Source of the DNA: Tetracentron sinense
Lineage: Eukaryota > Streptophyta > Magnoliopsida > Trochodendrales > Trochodendraceae
Length of the DNA stretch: 64,000 nucleotides
NCBI GenBank assembly: GCA_015143295.1
Contig: CM026570.1
Coordinates: forward strand, 10,068,047 to 10,132,046
Direction of reading: 5' to 3'
Each line of letters opens with the position of its first letter. Position 1 is the stretch's first letter. The position numbers and the translations under genes were made by a program. Shown here piece by piece: positions 1 through 12,400 of the stretch. The notes below the pieces were generated by a model. That model saw nothing but the letters and a program-made list of their open reading frames with translations. It had not been told where the DNA came from and ran no database searches.

Positions 1-1405
1 TTTTCAACCTCCTCCCAAAACATGAGCTCATGGGTGAGATCAAGTATATCCAACCTTCAAGTTACTGTGACTATGGAGTTCCTAAAAAAGGTGTGCATTT
101 TATTATTAGCTTATACGGTAAACAAAATAGTCCGGTTTAACTTCTTTCGAAACATCAAAGACTTGTGTCCCCCTTCATACATTTTCCAAGTTAATTGGAT
201 GGCCCAGAGTTGCATCATTTGACTTTATTTGAATCTTAATACTCTGGATTCGGGAATCAACTTTTGAGAAACTCCCCAAGGCATTTTAGCTATACCTGGG
301 GTTATGGTACTTAAGAGGAATCCTTGAGTAAGGATATAGAAATGCTCGGCCATATACCTGACACACATACCCTGTTAGATGGTGTCCCTTAGCCAGAGAT
401 CGGCCCCATTGTATTATCCAATCTATTGTGCTCCTCTGCATAATATAGCTATACATCTGATGGCTGCGATCATCCAAGGTAATCGTGATCTTGTCCCATA
501 AAATAGCCTTTTTGGGACCCCATAAGATGGTGAATTTCAGACTTCCTGTTGTGTCCAATGTGTATGACATGGAGAGGACAGCTTCTTCACATCCTATGTT
601 TTTCTATTATCAGGTGTTTATGGTAATAACTTCATCATGTATATTTGTGAAATTGCAGCAGCATTTTGTTATATCCTTCATGTAAAAATTTTGTTTTTCC
701 TTTATCCCTGCCTGTCTTTGCTTAGCAATTACTACATTAATGTTCTTTTTTTCATATTTGAGGAAGAAACTTTTGTGCCTTTTACTGATTTGTACTTTAA
801 TTGACATATTCTTATGATTTATTGTTGGAAAAATATATGATGGACCTGAAATCTGTCACTCTCATAGGTTGCATAATGTTTTCCATATCTCTTGATCTTG
901 TACACATAAGTGGGTGTAGACAAGTAATCTGCACTGTTGGATCATTGCCAAATGGCTCATTTCCCATTGCATAATTGCAAGTCTGTGCATGTCACTTAAC
1001 ATGGCTCTATCGGTGTTGAAAGAGTTCTTTCAGTATAAACTTGCATAGAATATAGATGACATTTCTTATTAAGAAGTTTGCCTTCAAGGTAAGCTAATAA
1101 TATGCGGGGATAAAAATCTGTTTTTGCCAACAGTCCATAGGTTCTTTCTTGTCTAGAAACTTGATGATTTGACCATGCGAGACCTCTTATGAGATGTCGC
1201 CACATGCAACAGATTGAAATAGTATATCGGTTCCTAGGTGTGGCATCTATGTGGAATGTTTGGTTCCCTAGAGATTGTTTAATAGCCACATCTCAAGTCG
1301 TATATATATTTTTTCCCGTCAAGCTACAATAGGCCAAAAATCTCCTCCAATTTCAATTGGTGGTGTAACAGTTCCCTTTAATATCTTCTTCATTGAAGCA
1401 ACACT
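1..1405. other. No recognised gene (1-1405)
   Basis: Several open frames under 100 codons occur here, mainly on the minus strand (286-570 and 996-1289). I recognise no family in them and cannot connect them with credible splice sites. They could be decayed coding sequence or chance frames. No repeat with clear ends was seen before 1406. Confidence 0.4.
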
Positions 1406-1413
1406 GGCAAGAG

Positions 1414-1830
1414 CAGGGTTACCAAGTTCGGTCTGGTTCGTGAAATTGAGCGAACCACATAGTGGTTTCAAAACAATCTTAGTTTGTCTAATTTTTTTTT
1501 CAAATTCACTGATATTTTTTATTAGGTTCAGCAAATTTATACTTTGAGTTCACAAATCGTTCATAAACAGATATTTTTTATTATTATTTTTCAAATAAGT
1601 ATTTGTAATATATTGTTTACATGCTTAAAAGATATATTTTTATAATATATATTTTGTTTTACATGCTTAAGTAGCAAACCAAGCTAGCGAACCAAACTAA
1701 AGAATCTAAGCAAACCGAAAAGCGAATTATCTCATCCTACCCCTAGCGAACCATGTTCACTGTAGAGTGGCAAATTGCGAACCGCGAACCTGAATTCGAA
1801 TTGAGCGAACCGACGAACCAGGTAACATTA
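1414..1830. mobile_element. hAT-type MITE, GTTACC family, copy 1
   Basis: The element is flanked by a perfect 8-bp direct duplication, GGCAAGAG, at 1406-1413 and 1831-1838. Its ends are inverted: the left end reads CAGGGTTACCAAGTTCG and the right end, on the other strand, TAATGTTACCTGGTTCG. The interior is AT-rich and lined with AGCGAACC-like motifs in both orientations. An 8-bp duplication is the hAT signature. Two more copies lie at 28119-28559 and 60789-61146. No transposase frame is present, so it is non-autonomous. Confidence 0.82.
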
Positions 1831-1983
1831 GGCAAGAGTGTCTACAAAATAGATTCTTCTTCTTAGACATGTCAGTGAAGGTAATCCTCTAATTGACAGT
1901 AGACCTGCCCACCCACCCCCTCCCCCCCCAAAAAGAAGAAGAAGTAAAAGTACCAACTTCCTGTCTTTTTAACTGTTATGACC

Positions 1984-2992
1984 CGACTTATGATTACTCG
2001 ATCTGGCTTCTGATTAACCGATAATGTGTCATTAGATATAAATATATTTATAATATTTAAGTATCCGAGTTAAGAAAATATATGTATACATACATATAGT
2101 GGAAGGTGTGGTCCCTAAGAAACCCCAAGTGACCCTAAGAATTTTAGACTTCAGATCACAATATCGGTTAATCAGAGCAGAATTTCTAAATTTTGATAGT
2201 AACAGAAATGACCAGTCTAATGTAGAGAAGGATTTGGGAAGATAAAATAAAAATAAAAATCATTACTAATTATAATAGTGAGTAATTAATCAATTAATTA
2301 TAATTAAGGGATTAATGATATTAATTAAGGGATCATTATGATAAGTCATCTTTGAATTAAGGACTTAGGAATAATAAAGTTAAGAAGGAGGAGTTAAAAT
2401 GTAAGGACTTAGGAATAAATAAAGTTAAGAAGGAGGAGTTCAAAAATACTTGAGTGAAAAAGAATACCATGCCTACATGCAAACAAGTGAACCCTTGGCC
2501 AAGTGGTATAAGTGGACCTCATTTGATCAAATGAGGATAAGTGGTCTCTGCCGACAACAGTCATGAGGGGTGGCACTCAGTATTCAGTGTTAGGCTGAGC
2601 ATCTATATGTGGGCTAGTTATTTTATTCGTTTGTACATGTTTACTGATTTCCATTTGAATTGATATCTTGCTAATAACTTTATTTATTAACAACATACAA
2701 GATCATTTGATCCTATGTGTTAATTAATTATGAACCCTATTGCATATGATATTTTTACTTGCTGGGCTGTTGATCTCATTCCTTCCATATCTATTATTTT
2801 GCAGAGTGAGCTATAGTGGCGGTGATAGTTTGTTTTTGGGTTGGTAAGGAGCACGGAGACTAGATCTGGATTTTGGAAGGTAAACAGGTCTTAGTGTTTT
2901 GGATTATAGGATGTATAGTGCTTAGGGACTTCAGATGTTGATTGTAATTATTTTAGTTGGAGGTTTATCTTTTAGTTTTGGCCCTGTAAGAT
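1984..2992. repeat. Tandem duplication, unit 1 (1009 bp)
   Basis: This unit starts CGACTTATGATTACTCGATC and is repeated from 2993. By eye the units differ only by scattered substitutions and a few short indels, for example around 2360-2450 and 2845-2860. A smaller direct repeat of about 40 bp (AAGGACTTAGGAATA...) lies inside each unit. Confidence 0.9.
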
Positions 2993-3990
2993 CGACTTAT
3001 GATTACTCGATCTGGCTTCTGATTAACCGATAGTGTGTTATTAGATATAAATATATTTATAATATTTAAGTATCTGAGTTAAGAAAATATATGTATGCAT
3101 ACATATAGTGGAAGGTGTGGTCCCTAAGAAACCCCAAGTGACCCTAAGAATTTTAGACTTCAGATCACAATATCGGTTAATCAGAGCAGAATTTCTAAAT
3201 TTCGATAGTAACAGAAATGACCAGTCTAATGTAGAGAAGGATTTGGGAAGATAAAATAAAAATAAAAATCATTACTAATTATAATAGTGAGTAATTAACC
3301 AATTAATTATAATTAAGGGATTAATGATATTAATTAAGGGATCATTATGATAAGTCATCTTTGAATTAAGGACTTAGGAATAATAAAGTTAAGGAGGAGT
3401 TAAAATGTAAGGACTTAGGAATAAATAAAGTTAAGAAGGAGGAGTTAAAAAATACTTAAGTGAAAAGAATACCATGCCTACATGCAAACAAGTGAACCCT
3501 TGGCCAAGTGGTATAAGTGGACCTCATTTGATCAAATGAGGATAAGTGGTCTCTGCCGACAACAGTCGTGAGGGGTGGCACTCAGTATTCAGTGTTAGGC
3601 TGAGCATCTATATGTGGGCCAGTTATTTTATTCGTTTGTACATGTTTACTGATTTCCATTTGAATTGATATCTTGCTAATAACTTTATTTATTAACAACA
3701 TACAAGATCATTTGATCCTATGTGTTAATTAATTATGAACCCTATTGCATATGATATTTTTACTTGCTGGGCTGTTGAGCTCATTCCTTCCATATCTATT
3801 ATTTTGCAGAGTGAGCTATAGTGGCGGTGATAGTTTGTTTTTGGGTTGGCACGGAGACTAGATCTGGATTTTGGAAGGTAAACAGGTCTCAGTGTTTTGG
3901 ATTATAGGATGTATAGTGCTTAGGGACTTCAGATGTTGATTGTAATTATTTTAGTTGGAGGTTTGTCTTTTAGTTTTGGCTCTGTAAGAT
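2993..3990. repeat. Tandem duplication, unit 2
   Basis: Second copy of the unit at 1984-2992, about 11 bp shorter through small deletions. After 3990 the sequence continues into LTR terminal sequence that unit 1 lacks. The duplication therefore happened inside one LTR and is not two adjacent insertions. Confidence 0.9.
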
Positions 3991-4107
3991 AATATGGTTT
4001 GTGTACATAATAAAAAGAAAAGAATGAATGCTACTTTTGACCATATTTAATCTACTATGACGTCGCGCCTTGAGATTCGGAAAAATCCAGATTTTTGGGG
4101 TGTGACA

Positions 4108-7100
4108 TTTACACTGCCACTGGGCACTGGTTAGCATATAATAAGAATAACAAACAGATCTTCCTTAATGTTCATGTCACTTGTTGCCTGCACCTTGTAT
4201 TCATCCATATTGTTCATGCAGTTAAATCTCAGCTTCACCAATTAGGAATGTGAGAACCTCTAGAGATACTTCAGCTGTCCTTATATTTTTTTTACCCTGC
4301 TTAGTTGTCCTATCAAAGAACACATACAGTCAGGTCCAGCTTTATCTTCAGCAGATAGAATGGCTTACTCTAAAATCCTGTAAACGATATAAGATTATCC
4401 CAATTGTTTTTATTATTGTTGAGATTATTCCCAATTGTCCTACACTGAACGTCCTTAGGAGTAGCATAAATGATGTCAAACCCTGACAATAGCATCCATC
4501 CTCGTGCACTTCTTCCTGTAACTCGGGGTTTCTCAAGCATATATCATGCAGGTCCATATATGGGAATCAACAATAGTAAATAATTAGGAGGAAATCATCC
4601 AAACACACAGTTGCACAGAGTCTGACACAGATACGAGGTGTTGAACTTGGCAACCCCTAAAAATAGAAGCAAAAAATTCCATAAGTGTCCAACAAGAATC
4701 CAATACATGTCGAAGTCCAACATATGTCTGACACAGACATGTCACCGTTTAGAAGAGTACTTGCAACATAACCCAAGCAAACATCATGTAGTCCTTGAAT
4801 ATACCAAAACATGTTTGTCCAGATATGTATAGTGAGTTTCATATTATATGATCAACTAGTATACTATGTGCTCCTTCCAAAGAAGGTATACTATATGCTC
4901 TTTCCTTCGAGTATTATCATGCTGTAGTTGGTGGAGACTTCAATTTCTAATAGGTAAATCAATAGTAGGCAATTGCAGTTGTATTCTCCTGCAAAGTACC
5001 AGTTGTAAATTCTATTTCGTGAAGTACACAGAAGTGAGTGTTGTTGTAAGCTTTACTGGCAGTAAATATTTGTTCTTTAGATGTTTTATGATATTATGAT
5101 GTTAATGGGATCACGGCCAGTTTTGCTGATAGCACCATAATGATTTATTTCATACTTTTGATCAATTCTCGACTTAGATTATTAGGTCAAATAAGATATG
5201 TTAATCATCCGTGTGATTGGATTCCTCCCCAAAACATGGGCGTACTTACCTTTTTCTTTCTTTGGTGTTGGTTTCTCATAAGCAAAATAAAGTAATTTCT
5301 ATTATATTATCATCCAAACATGAATGGCTTGTATCTCCAGCTCCGTTATACATCATCAATTGCAGGTTTTCAACTTCCATCATTAGAGATGAATCTCCAT
5401 ACTCAAGAAGGAACTGCAACCAGTTTTCTACAAGTTCCCAAAGCATCTTCACCCACGGAATATAAATTAAAGAGGAATGATCAAGTATAGATTGCCTGGT
5501 CCACATAAAGCATGCTCAGCATCACCATTGAACTGATTCTAAATCAGATATTCGCCTTCGATGCTTCGACTTCTTATGCTACTTAATCTGTCAAAAGAAA
5601 GAAAGAAATGGAGAATGGTCCAGTAAATAATGGTTTCATAATCAAGAGTATCCACTTATGACTTCCCTCTGTATTACTTGTGTCATGTATAGCTGACCAT
5701 TGCTTATAGTCCCATTCTTTCCGTAATGTATATCAATATTTTGTTGCATTACTCCCTTCTTAGTTTCCACTCATCCTTGCTTGTAGCAGCAATTTGCTAT
5801 AGTAATTTATCTTGATTCTTGGGTAGTTGTAAGTACTTTGATTTACAAATTGAAAACAATAAATACAAAGGGTTTGAAGTATTCATGTTCTTTATTCCAT
5901 TTTTGGAAAGTTAGCCCTTTCTGCCTAAAAAAAAAAAGAAAAAAATATGTAAGCTCTCTGTGGTGGGAAACCCTCCTTTATGTCATCCTCTACAGCATAA
6001 ACTAATTATCTTATACCCTTATATAAAAGAGGAGAAGTCAAAGGGCATGTAACAAAATGTGTTCATAGGTCTTTCTATTTATTTCCCTCCATGTCCTATG
6101 CTATTGCTAAGAGAATATCACAGGGTATTTAGGGATTCTTCTTTGTCTAACCATCAATCTCAGCGAGGTGCTCTTCTAACCATCAATCTCTGCTCTTCCC
6201 TTTCATTGCCCCTCTGCTATTGCCCTTTGCTACCGCCTGTAAGTTTCATTTTTATTCTTCTTTGCACAGCTGCTCCCACCTCTTGCTCCCGCTGCTCACA
6301 TCTGCTTGTGCTGGTAAGTCTCATTTTTCTTCATTTTTATTCTTCTTCACCAGTAAGTCCGATGGATTTCTTTGTACATCCTTCTGATGGATTTCAGTGT
6401 TTTTATTTCACAATTGATTTGGGTGTGCTTTGGGTTCCTAAATTTCCAACTGGGTATGTTTAATTTCTTTGATTTTGGCCACCTATTGTATTTATTTAAA
6501 TTTCTAGGACTTCTTATTTTCCCTGATCTAGGTATGTTTTGGTACCTCAATTATACGAGTTGCTTGAATTTTCAATTATTTTCTTTTGCTGATTTCTTTA
6601 AGCTCTTCATTAATCTTTAATTTATACATTTTTTGTTTAAGTGGAGTATTGTATCCTTATTATCTGCAAAATTGTCTTGCTTTTGTTTGGGAAGAAAATA
6701 GATTATTGCGTTTGTTTGAATCTTGGCATTCTTTAGCTTGAATTGTTCATTTTTTCACATTGTTCTTGCGATAATTTGTGGGGGCAACCTGTTTACTAGG
6801 CTGTTTGTTTTGTTGTAATTTGATCCGAAAGAGGGTGCTTATGTTGGACTGTTCTCAAGCCACAGTGCTCTGAATGTGAATTTGATCGAGTTTGGGTTGG
6901 TGATCAAATAAGCTCTTCTAAGGATATCAAAGCTGGGGAATATCTAAACTTTTAAAGCTGTTGGGAGGGTTGGGAGGTTTGGATTAGCAATAATTTGATT
7001 TGAATTTGGAAATCCACAATCTGGTGTGTGGATCCAGTAAACAATTAGCTGAAGAGTGTGGAAGATTGTCTTGTATATATATATATTTGATTGGTGTGAA

Positions 7101-8263
7101 TCGTGTAATTAAGAATGTATTGTGAATTTCTTTTGCTTCTCAAGCCATCATTTGTTTCATCTTTTAATATTATTTTTCCTATTTCTTGAGTCTCAGAGAC
7201 AAATTTCAGACGCACACATGCGCCAACCGATATTCAATTGTCAGTTCACTACATATGCAAGTAATTAGAGCTGATGAACATATTGGTGAATTGTTGAATA
7301 TTTTGTTGTGGATGTTAGTTGTCTGGGTCTAGGGCCAAGCACTAGGCATGGCCATATGTGAGTTGTGCTGCCAAGACACTGATGAATCCCATGAACCTGT
7401 CCCGTTTACGAGAGATTTTTGTACCCCGAATTTGGCTTTTAACACTGAGGGCCCATTTGGTATCACTCTCAAGGAACAATTCTCTATTTCCTAGGAATAG
7501 AAACTCTTGATGTGAGGGCTAGAGACAAGTCTCTTGTGGAACGTTGAGCATTTAATTTACAACCTAGATGTTTGAAATTTTTTATCATATTTGTCAAGAA
7601 TCTAATCATAGAGAGCACATACTTGTTCTCTTTTTTAAAAACTCAAATCATAGTTATGTTGACAATTTCTTGGAAACTTATTTATTGATAAAAAGCTTAA
7701 AGAAAGAGAACTAGCTATTTGGACTTTAAGCTCCTAGATTTATGAACTTTGTTGATCCTCATGGGACCGTGTACAGTTTCCTCTGCTTTCCCTGTCGTCT
7801 TCTTTCCAATGCTCTTTTTTTTTCTTTATGTTGGGTAAGTAAATACAAGCTCACAATTTACCTGAACTTTAGGGAAAAGTAGTAATATAATTAAATAAAA
7901 ATTAAATGAAGTTTTGACCTCTTTGCTCATATTCTTACTCCAGTTTAGCACAAGGGCACACGCTAGATTTTGTGTATTCATCAGTGTTGCCATAAAATTT
8001 TATACCTTTTCATTTTCATTTAGTAAATTTTCTTAAAAATTTTCATAGTTGAGATATTGGGTTTCCAAAAATTACGGATAAAATATATATTTTTTTCTTC
8101 GTTTATTGATCTCTTTTGACTCTGTTTTCAACATTTTTGGATTATTTTCCTTCGGTTTATATAGGTTTAACGTCATGGAATTTCTGACACTTTGCAGTAA
8201 TTTTTAAGCTGAAGTTTGACTCAATTGTATCATTTCCATGTTGAAGAAAAATATGCTTGCACG
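4108..8263. other. No firm gene; exon-like minus-strand fragments near 4.2-5.6 kb
   Basis: On the minus strand, short segments have protein-like composition next to AG or GT. Examples are an open frame at 5276-5506 and a fifteen-codon frame ending in a stop at about 5540-5590 after CTTTTGACAG. I cannot assign a family or chain them in frame. The plus-strand frame at 6059-6463 is T/C-rich and looks like leader or intron sequence. From 6500 to 8200 the DNA is AT-rich with no coding signal that I trust. Confidence 0.35.
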
Positions 8264-8728
8264 TGCAGGGTCCAACTAGTATTACAAAAAAATTGAGACT
8301 GAGCGGCTAAAAGAATTGGATACATAGTTCCATACCATGGGCCATTTTCCTTATATTTGAAGACATAATTGTGATTATGCTGTGTACATGATGCCTTTTC
8401 CTTTTATAATACATAGTTGGATAACAAAATTTGTGATGGGCCTGAGGTCAATCATCCTCAATGGACCCTACATGCACATATCTAATGTGGCACCCTTTTG
8501 CGTCTTTTGATTATATGATTAGTGGGACCTACATTCGTCTGGACATTCTTCAACACTAGACTGGTTGATAAAATTTTCTCATCTGTTATGGTTGTTTTAA
8601 CCTTGCTATCAAAGTAAGAGTCAGGCTATGGTACTCCCAATATACCCTCAAATCATAATCTTTTAATTGATATATATATATATATATACTAGTAGGTCCT
8701 GCACGTGCAAGGCATGTGCAGGTTTGCA

Positions 8729-8890
8729 AATTTTTTTATTTTTTTTGGTTAGGTGATTGAAATTCTTAGTAGAGTCAAGACTGTCCCTCAGTAGGGGTTA
8801 CGTTGGGCAGTGGAGCTCTTGCTTACTCATACAGGGTGAGATTAGATCCCTAGACCTCTAACATGGGAAGGCCACACCCCTACCAAACAT
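8729..8890 (-). mobile_element. tRNA-derived SINE, family A (minus orientation)
   Basis: Read on the minus strand it starts near TAGGGGTGTGGCCTTCCCAT, has a decayed pol III B box (GGGATCTAATC), continues with CAAGAGCTCCACTGCCCAA and ends in an A-rich tail. The same order of blocks is found at 13151-13322, 30233-30414 and 32380-32560. Confidence 0.7.
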
Positions 8891-9002
8891 GTACTAATTA
8901 ACTAATTATAATAAGCCTTAACAGTGGCATATTAGGGGGAAACTTTGGCTTCTAAGATATCTGTTAACCCAGTCTTGAAACGACGATGCATTCTTAGTTG
9001 GA

Positions 9003-9209
9003 TTAGAAATGTAATACGATGGTGGCATAGAAATTATTCCAATAGTGGGGTGTTTTGGTCATTTGAAGCCATACCTTAACTTTGATTGAGCCACTGTGAT
9101 TGAATTCCCAATCAATGATATATTCGTAGTTTCCATCGGTTGAGACCTTCCTGACCACTAAGCTCACTTCCATTTTAACTTGTCGTATCGTATCTACAAA
9201 ACCACCCAA
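9003..9209 (-). pseudogene. Copper amine oxidase fragment (pseudogene)
   Basis: This 68-codon minus-strand frame contains about 36 residues (9072-9179) matching the catalytic domain of plant copper-containing amine oxidases: [20 protein letters not shown], then DWEF and SGSIKVKV. In this family the tyrosine of the N-Y-D/E motif becomes the topaquinone cofactor, and here NYE is intact at residues 27-29. The enzyme oxidises primary amines and polyamines and is several hundred residues long. Only this piece is present: the copper-binding histidines and the rest of the protein are missing, and the sequence after the motif leaves the family pattern. It lies between transposon-like ends, so capture by a mobile element is likely. 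It is almost certainly not functional. Confidence 0.72.
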
Positions 9210-10016
9210 ATTATGTTCACACCCTTACAATCAATTTCAAAAAACCATTCTCATCCACCAAAAAATCACCTAAGACTTTCCGAGGAATCCCACTCTCTTC
9301 GTGGTGCAAAGCGGGTGACCTAGAAAGAGGCAGTGCAAGAAAATCAGTCAATCAATTTAATACGCATATAAGCCAATATAACCACTCTAGGCAGTAATGA
9401 TTCATGTTGTTATAGGATAGTCATTTGATCGTTGAGACATAAAATATAAACCAAAATGTTATTGACACCGAAAAAACTTTGGTGTCCAAATAGGAAGAGA
9501 AGCCATGAAAGGGGTAGAAATCTCATTCATGGGAGGGTTGATCAGACTCATGAGATTGAAGGGTGAAGATGTATTTGTGGGGATTTCAGGAGGATTGATA
9601 CCCATGAACTTATGTTGACCACAGTGGAGAGTTAAAAAAAATATCAATCGAGGACTTTGATTTTAATGGTAGCCTCGTGGAGATGGGTAGAGTAAAACGT
9701 GGCAGCATAGAGGAAAATTTAGACAGATGAAGCCACTAACTTAACCCACAACTTGTGGTCAGGCAGGGTTCTTCAGGTGCTATACCACAAGCACGTTAGA
9801 GTTTAGGGGTAGGTTTGGTAATAGAAAAAGTTCAACGAAACAGAAGTATTGAATAGAAATAGGGATAATTTTGGAAAGAAAAATAAATATTTTCGACAAA
9901 GTGAGGGTATTCTTGGAATTAAAAAATAGTAAACCAAGTCTTTCAAGGATAGTTTTGAAATTAGAAAAAGATGAATGAAAGCTTCAGCCGTTCACCTTTT
10001 ATATATATGTTAGTAG

Positions 10017-11083
10017 ATACATATTTTGGCACTCGCTATTTGGCTGGGTTAGTATATGTTCCAGAGGGTGGATAAATCAACCATTATGATTTCACGGGAG
10101 TATATCCCGGGCCTAACACGTGGTGTTTATGCGCACACACCAATAGGCAGGCAAAGCTTTCCCTTTAATTCAAATAATTAAAGATCAAAATTTTGATGTA
10201 ACTTCACAAAATGATAAAACAAGTCAAGCCAATTCTAATATTGACTCTTAATTATTTGAATTAATGGGTTAAAACTTAGGAGTTTATTTGGAATACATGG
10301 CATGTTCTGTTGACTTCCCAAAACACAATTTTTATCTGTTCTGGAAATCAAAAGCATATTTCTTGTGTTTGATTTGTTGTGTATATTATATTATTTATTG
10401 ATTTTTTGTGGTAAATGTGTATAAAATTCTTCTATTAAAATAAATGAAAAATCGGTGACTTTTACACCGAAAGGGATAATAGAAACAACAAAACAAACAA
10501 AAATAATGTCTGCATTATGCAAAGAGTTTTGCTAGTTGGACCGCACTTGCAGTCCTAGGGTAGAGGCTGCTGCTTCAAATAATTCACGTTTTTCAAAAGT
10601 TGCGATCATTGTCAATCGCGATTAAACGTGGGAGAGTTCAATCCTTAATAACCCAAACCTCCCCACCTGTTACTCCTCCTGTTATCAAACTTTGTTCTCA
10701 CGGTTTAAGACCAAAATCACATTGGGAGTACGGTTTTAACTTTTGTAGAGTACAGTTTGAGTTCGTACGGTGTGGCGGTTGTTAGGTCCATGGTTTGTAC
10801 TAACCTAACACAATTTAACCTAACTCCTAACCAACCTACTAACCTAGATAAATGATACCTACACCAATACAAATTAAATAAAATAGAATGTTGCTTTAGG
10901 GTTTTAGACCTTTTCTTTCACATGGGAGCTTGTTTCAAGGAGGGATCTCTACCTTTGCTGAATTGCTGTCATACTTATTCACCTAAACAACAACATTCTA
11001 TTTTATTTCTATCCTAAAAGCTTAGTGTGTGTGTTAGGTCTTATATTACCTCTTATCAAAAACAATAACAAAAAAAGCTCTTA
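10017..11083. other. No recognised gene (10017-11083)
   Basis: AT-rich sequence with short frames only. The 10600-10785 frame shows no family resemblance. Confidence 0.4.
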
Positions 11084-11449
11084 AGGGACCGTTTGGCATT
11101 ACTCATAGGAAACAATTCTCTAATCTCCGGGAATAGAAACCTAAGAATGGTGTTTGGTTAGTATAGAATCCGAAAATTTTTTGAGAAATATTCTCATTTT
11201 GGAGTAAAAATTGTGGAGTAACTTTTCATAACTATTGTTTGAGCGGACTCTCACATGAGACATTTTTATTTTTATTTTTTAATTATATTTCATCCAAACA
11301 TAGTTCTATTATTTCATTCTTTAGAATAGATCTTGGCTTACTGCTGCCAAACAGGTTTTCAACACAGAATTAATCTTGAGAACTCATTCCTAAGAAGAAG
11401 AATTCTTATTGAGAATATGAGAATCAATAGAAGTGATGCCAAATGGGCC
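11084..11449. mobile_element. MITE with GGGACCGTTTGGC ends and TTA target duplication
   Basis: The left end AGGGACCGTTTGGCATTACT pairs with the right end, whose minus strand reads GGCCCATTTGGCATCACTTC. It is flanked by TTA at 11081-11083 and 11450-11452, as for PIF/Harbinger elements. A related end (GGCCCATTTGGTATCACTCT) is seen near 7449. There is no transposase. Confidence 0.65.
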
Positions 11450-11654
11450 TTATTCGCATAAAGATGTTTCTGGTTAGGCGGCCTTCTATGCAATGTTCCA
11501 TCCCGGCCTACTTACTGAACTGTCTGGATTTATCAATGGGCCTGTAATTATTGAGGATTTTAAAACAGGCCATCCAAGGTTTTTTTTTGTTGTTGTGTAA
11601 ATTGGATTTCATGATGCAATGCTCCTTGCGCTTCTCTTTATAACCTTTTGGTTA

Positions 11655-11822
11655 CACGCTTGGGTTTGTCCCAGTGGTAGTGTATCTCCCTTTGGGGAGG
11701 AGTGACTCGTGTTTGAGTCTTGGTGTGGCCGTTGAGTGCCCACCCTTGAGTTCTAACCCAACTAACCCCCGACCCCTAACATAGATAGATAAATGACATA
11801 GCTGATTATCAGAAAAAACCCT
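11655..11822 (+). mobile_element. tRNA-derived SINE, family B
   Basis: It starts CACGCTTGGGTTTGTCCCAG with an A-box-like stretch (CCCAGTGGTAGTGTATC), followed by a B-box-like GTTTGAGTCTTGG, the conserved CTAACCCCTAAC body and an A-rich end. Related copies occur near 26.3, 29.2, 31.2, 46.0 and 60.0 kb. Confidence 0.68.
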
Positions 11823-12295
11823 TATGGTTTTACCTTTTTTTTTCCCCCTAAAAAATGGGGAATGGTCTACCAGGTCAAGATGGATCATGATTCATGGATG
11901 CCCTCATATGGGTATGGAGGCTCTAAGTCTTCACAGGTTTCAATGAGCATTAAAAGAGACTCAAGAGAGGGAGTTTCTTAATGGAATACAACTCTTGGTG
12001 CAATTATTTGTATCAAAAGTTGTTCTATTTATTAGTGTTAATAAAGTTTGATTGGGATGTGATCCCCTTTGAAATCCAATTTACTTTTTTTTGAAAATTT
12101 TGCTGTCTCTTTGCAATTTAATAGATAAAATTACGTTATTTAGATTGATCTTGCTAGGGATATACGATTTTGGATTCATGGGTAAAAGCACTTTGCCCCA
12201 GTAGTAGTTTCAGATCCAAGTTTGAATATGTGGTCTTTCTGCCTTTGATCTTATAGGAATCTCTCGATGAGTTGGTAATGGTATGAGTTTTTTAA

Positions 12296-12400
12296 TATAT
12301 TTTTTGGTAATATAGGGTGTCCCAAACCCTTTGAAGCAAGGACTAGTCTCTTGGCCGTATCCACACCGATCCACTCAAAATTTTTCCTATGGATACGGTG
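12296..12400 (-). mobile_element. SINE-like fragment, family C
   Basis: The GGTAAT...GGGTGTCCCAAACCCTTTGA block resembles the tail of the 47655-47820 element. It is truncated. Confidence 0.4.

Larger units (their letters stand above)
1974..4107. mobile_element. LTR-type element with internal 1-kb tandem duplication
   Basis: The block begins TGTTATGACC and ends GGGGTGTGACA, the TG...CA form of plant LTR ends. The flanking pentamers TTAAC (1969-1973) and TTTAC (4108-4112) match at four of five bases and could be a decayed target duplication. There is no gag or pol reading frame, so it resembles a solo LTR. The unusual point is that most of its length exists twice in tandem with period 1009 bp. 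The second copy continues through about 117 bp to the terminal CA, while the first runs directly into the second. A Ty3-type origin is a guess from the end sequences. Confidence 0.6.
8684..10016. mobile_element. Probable non-autonomous transposon carrying a gene fragment
   Basis: The left end has ACTAGTAGGTCCTGCACGTG followed by an imperfect palindrome (CCTGCAC...GTGCAGG). The same terminal motif occurs in opposite orientation at 8264-8281 (TGCACGTGCAGGGTCCAACT), so two related ends face away from each other. A possible right end is the TTTTATATATATGTTAGTAG stretch near 9998-10017. GC-palindromic ends are reported for Helitron-like elements, but I see no clear TC start or CTRR end, so the class is open. 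The interval includes a SINE and a copper amine oxidase fragment. Confidence 0.35.

Noticed and set aside
2505..2525. TTGGCCAAGTGGTATAAGTGG, resembling a tRNA A box
   Set aside because: No B box or cloverleaf follows; it is part of the duplicated LTR element and recurs at about 3500.
6059..6463. 134-codon plus-strand frame, one of the longest outside the known genes
   Set aside because: Composition is T/C-rich low complexity with no domain, and it looks like leader or intron DNA.
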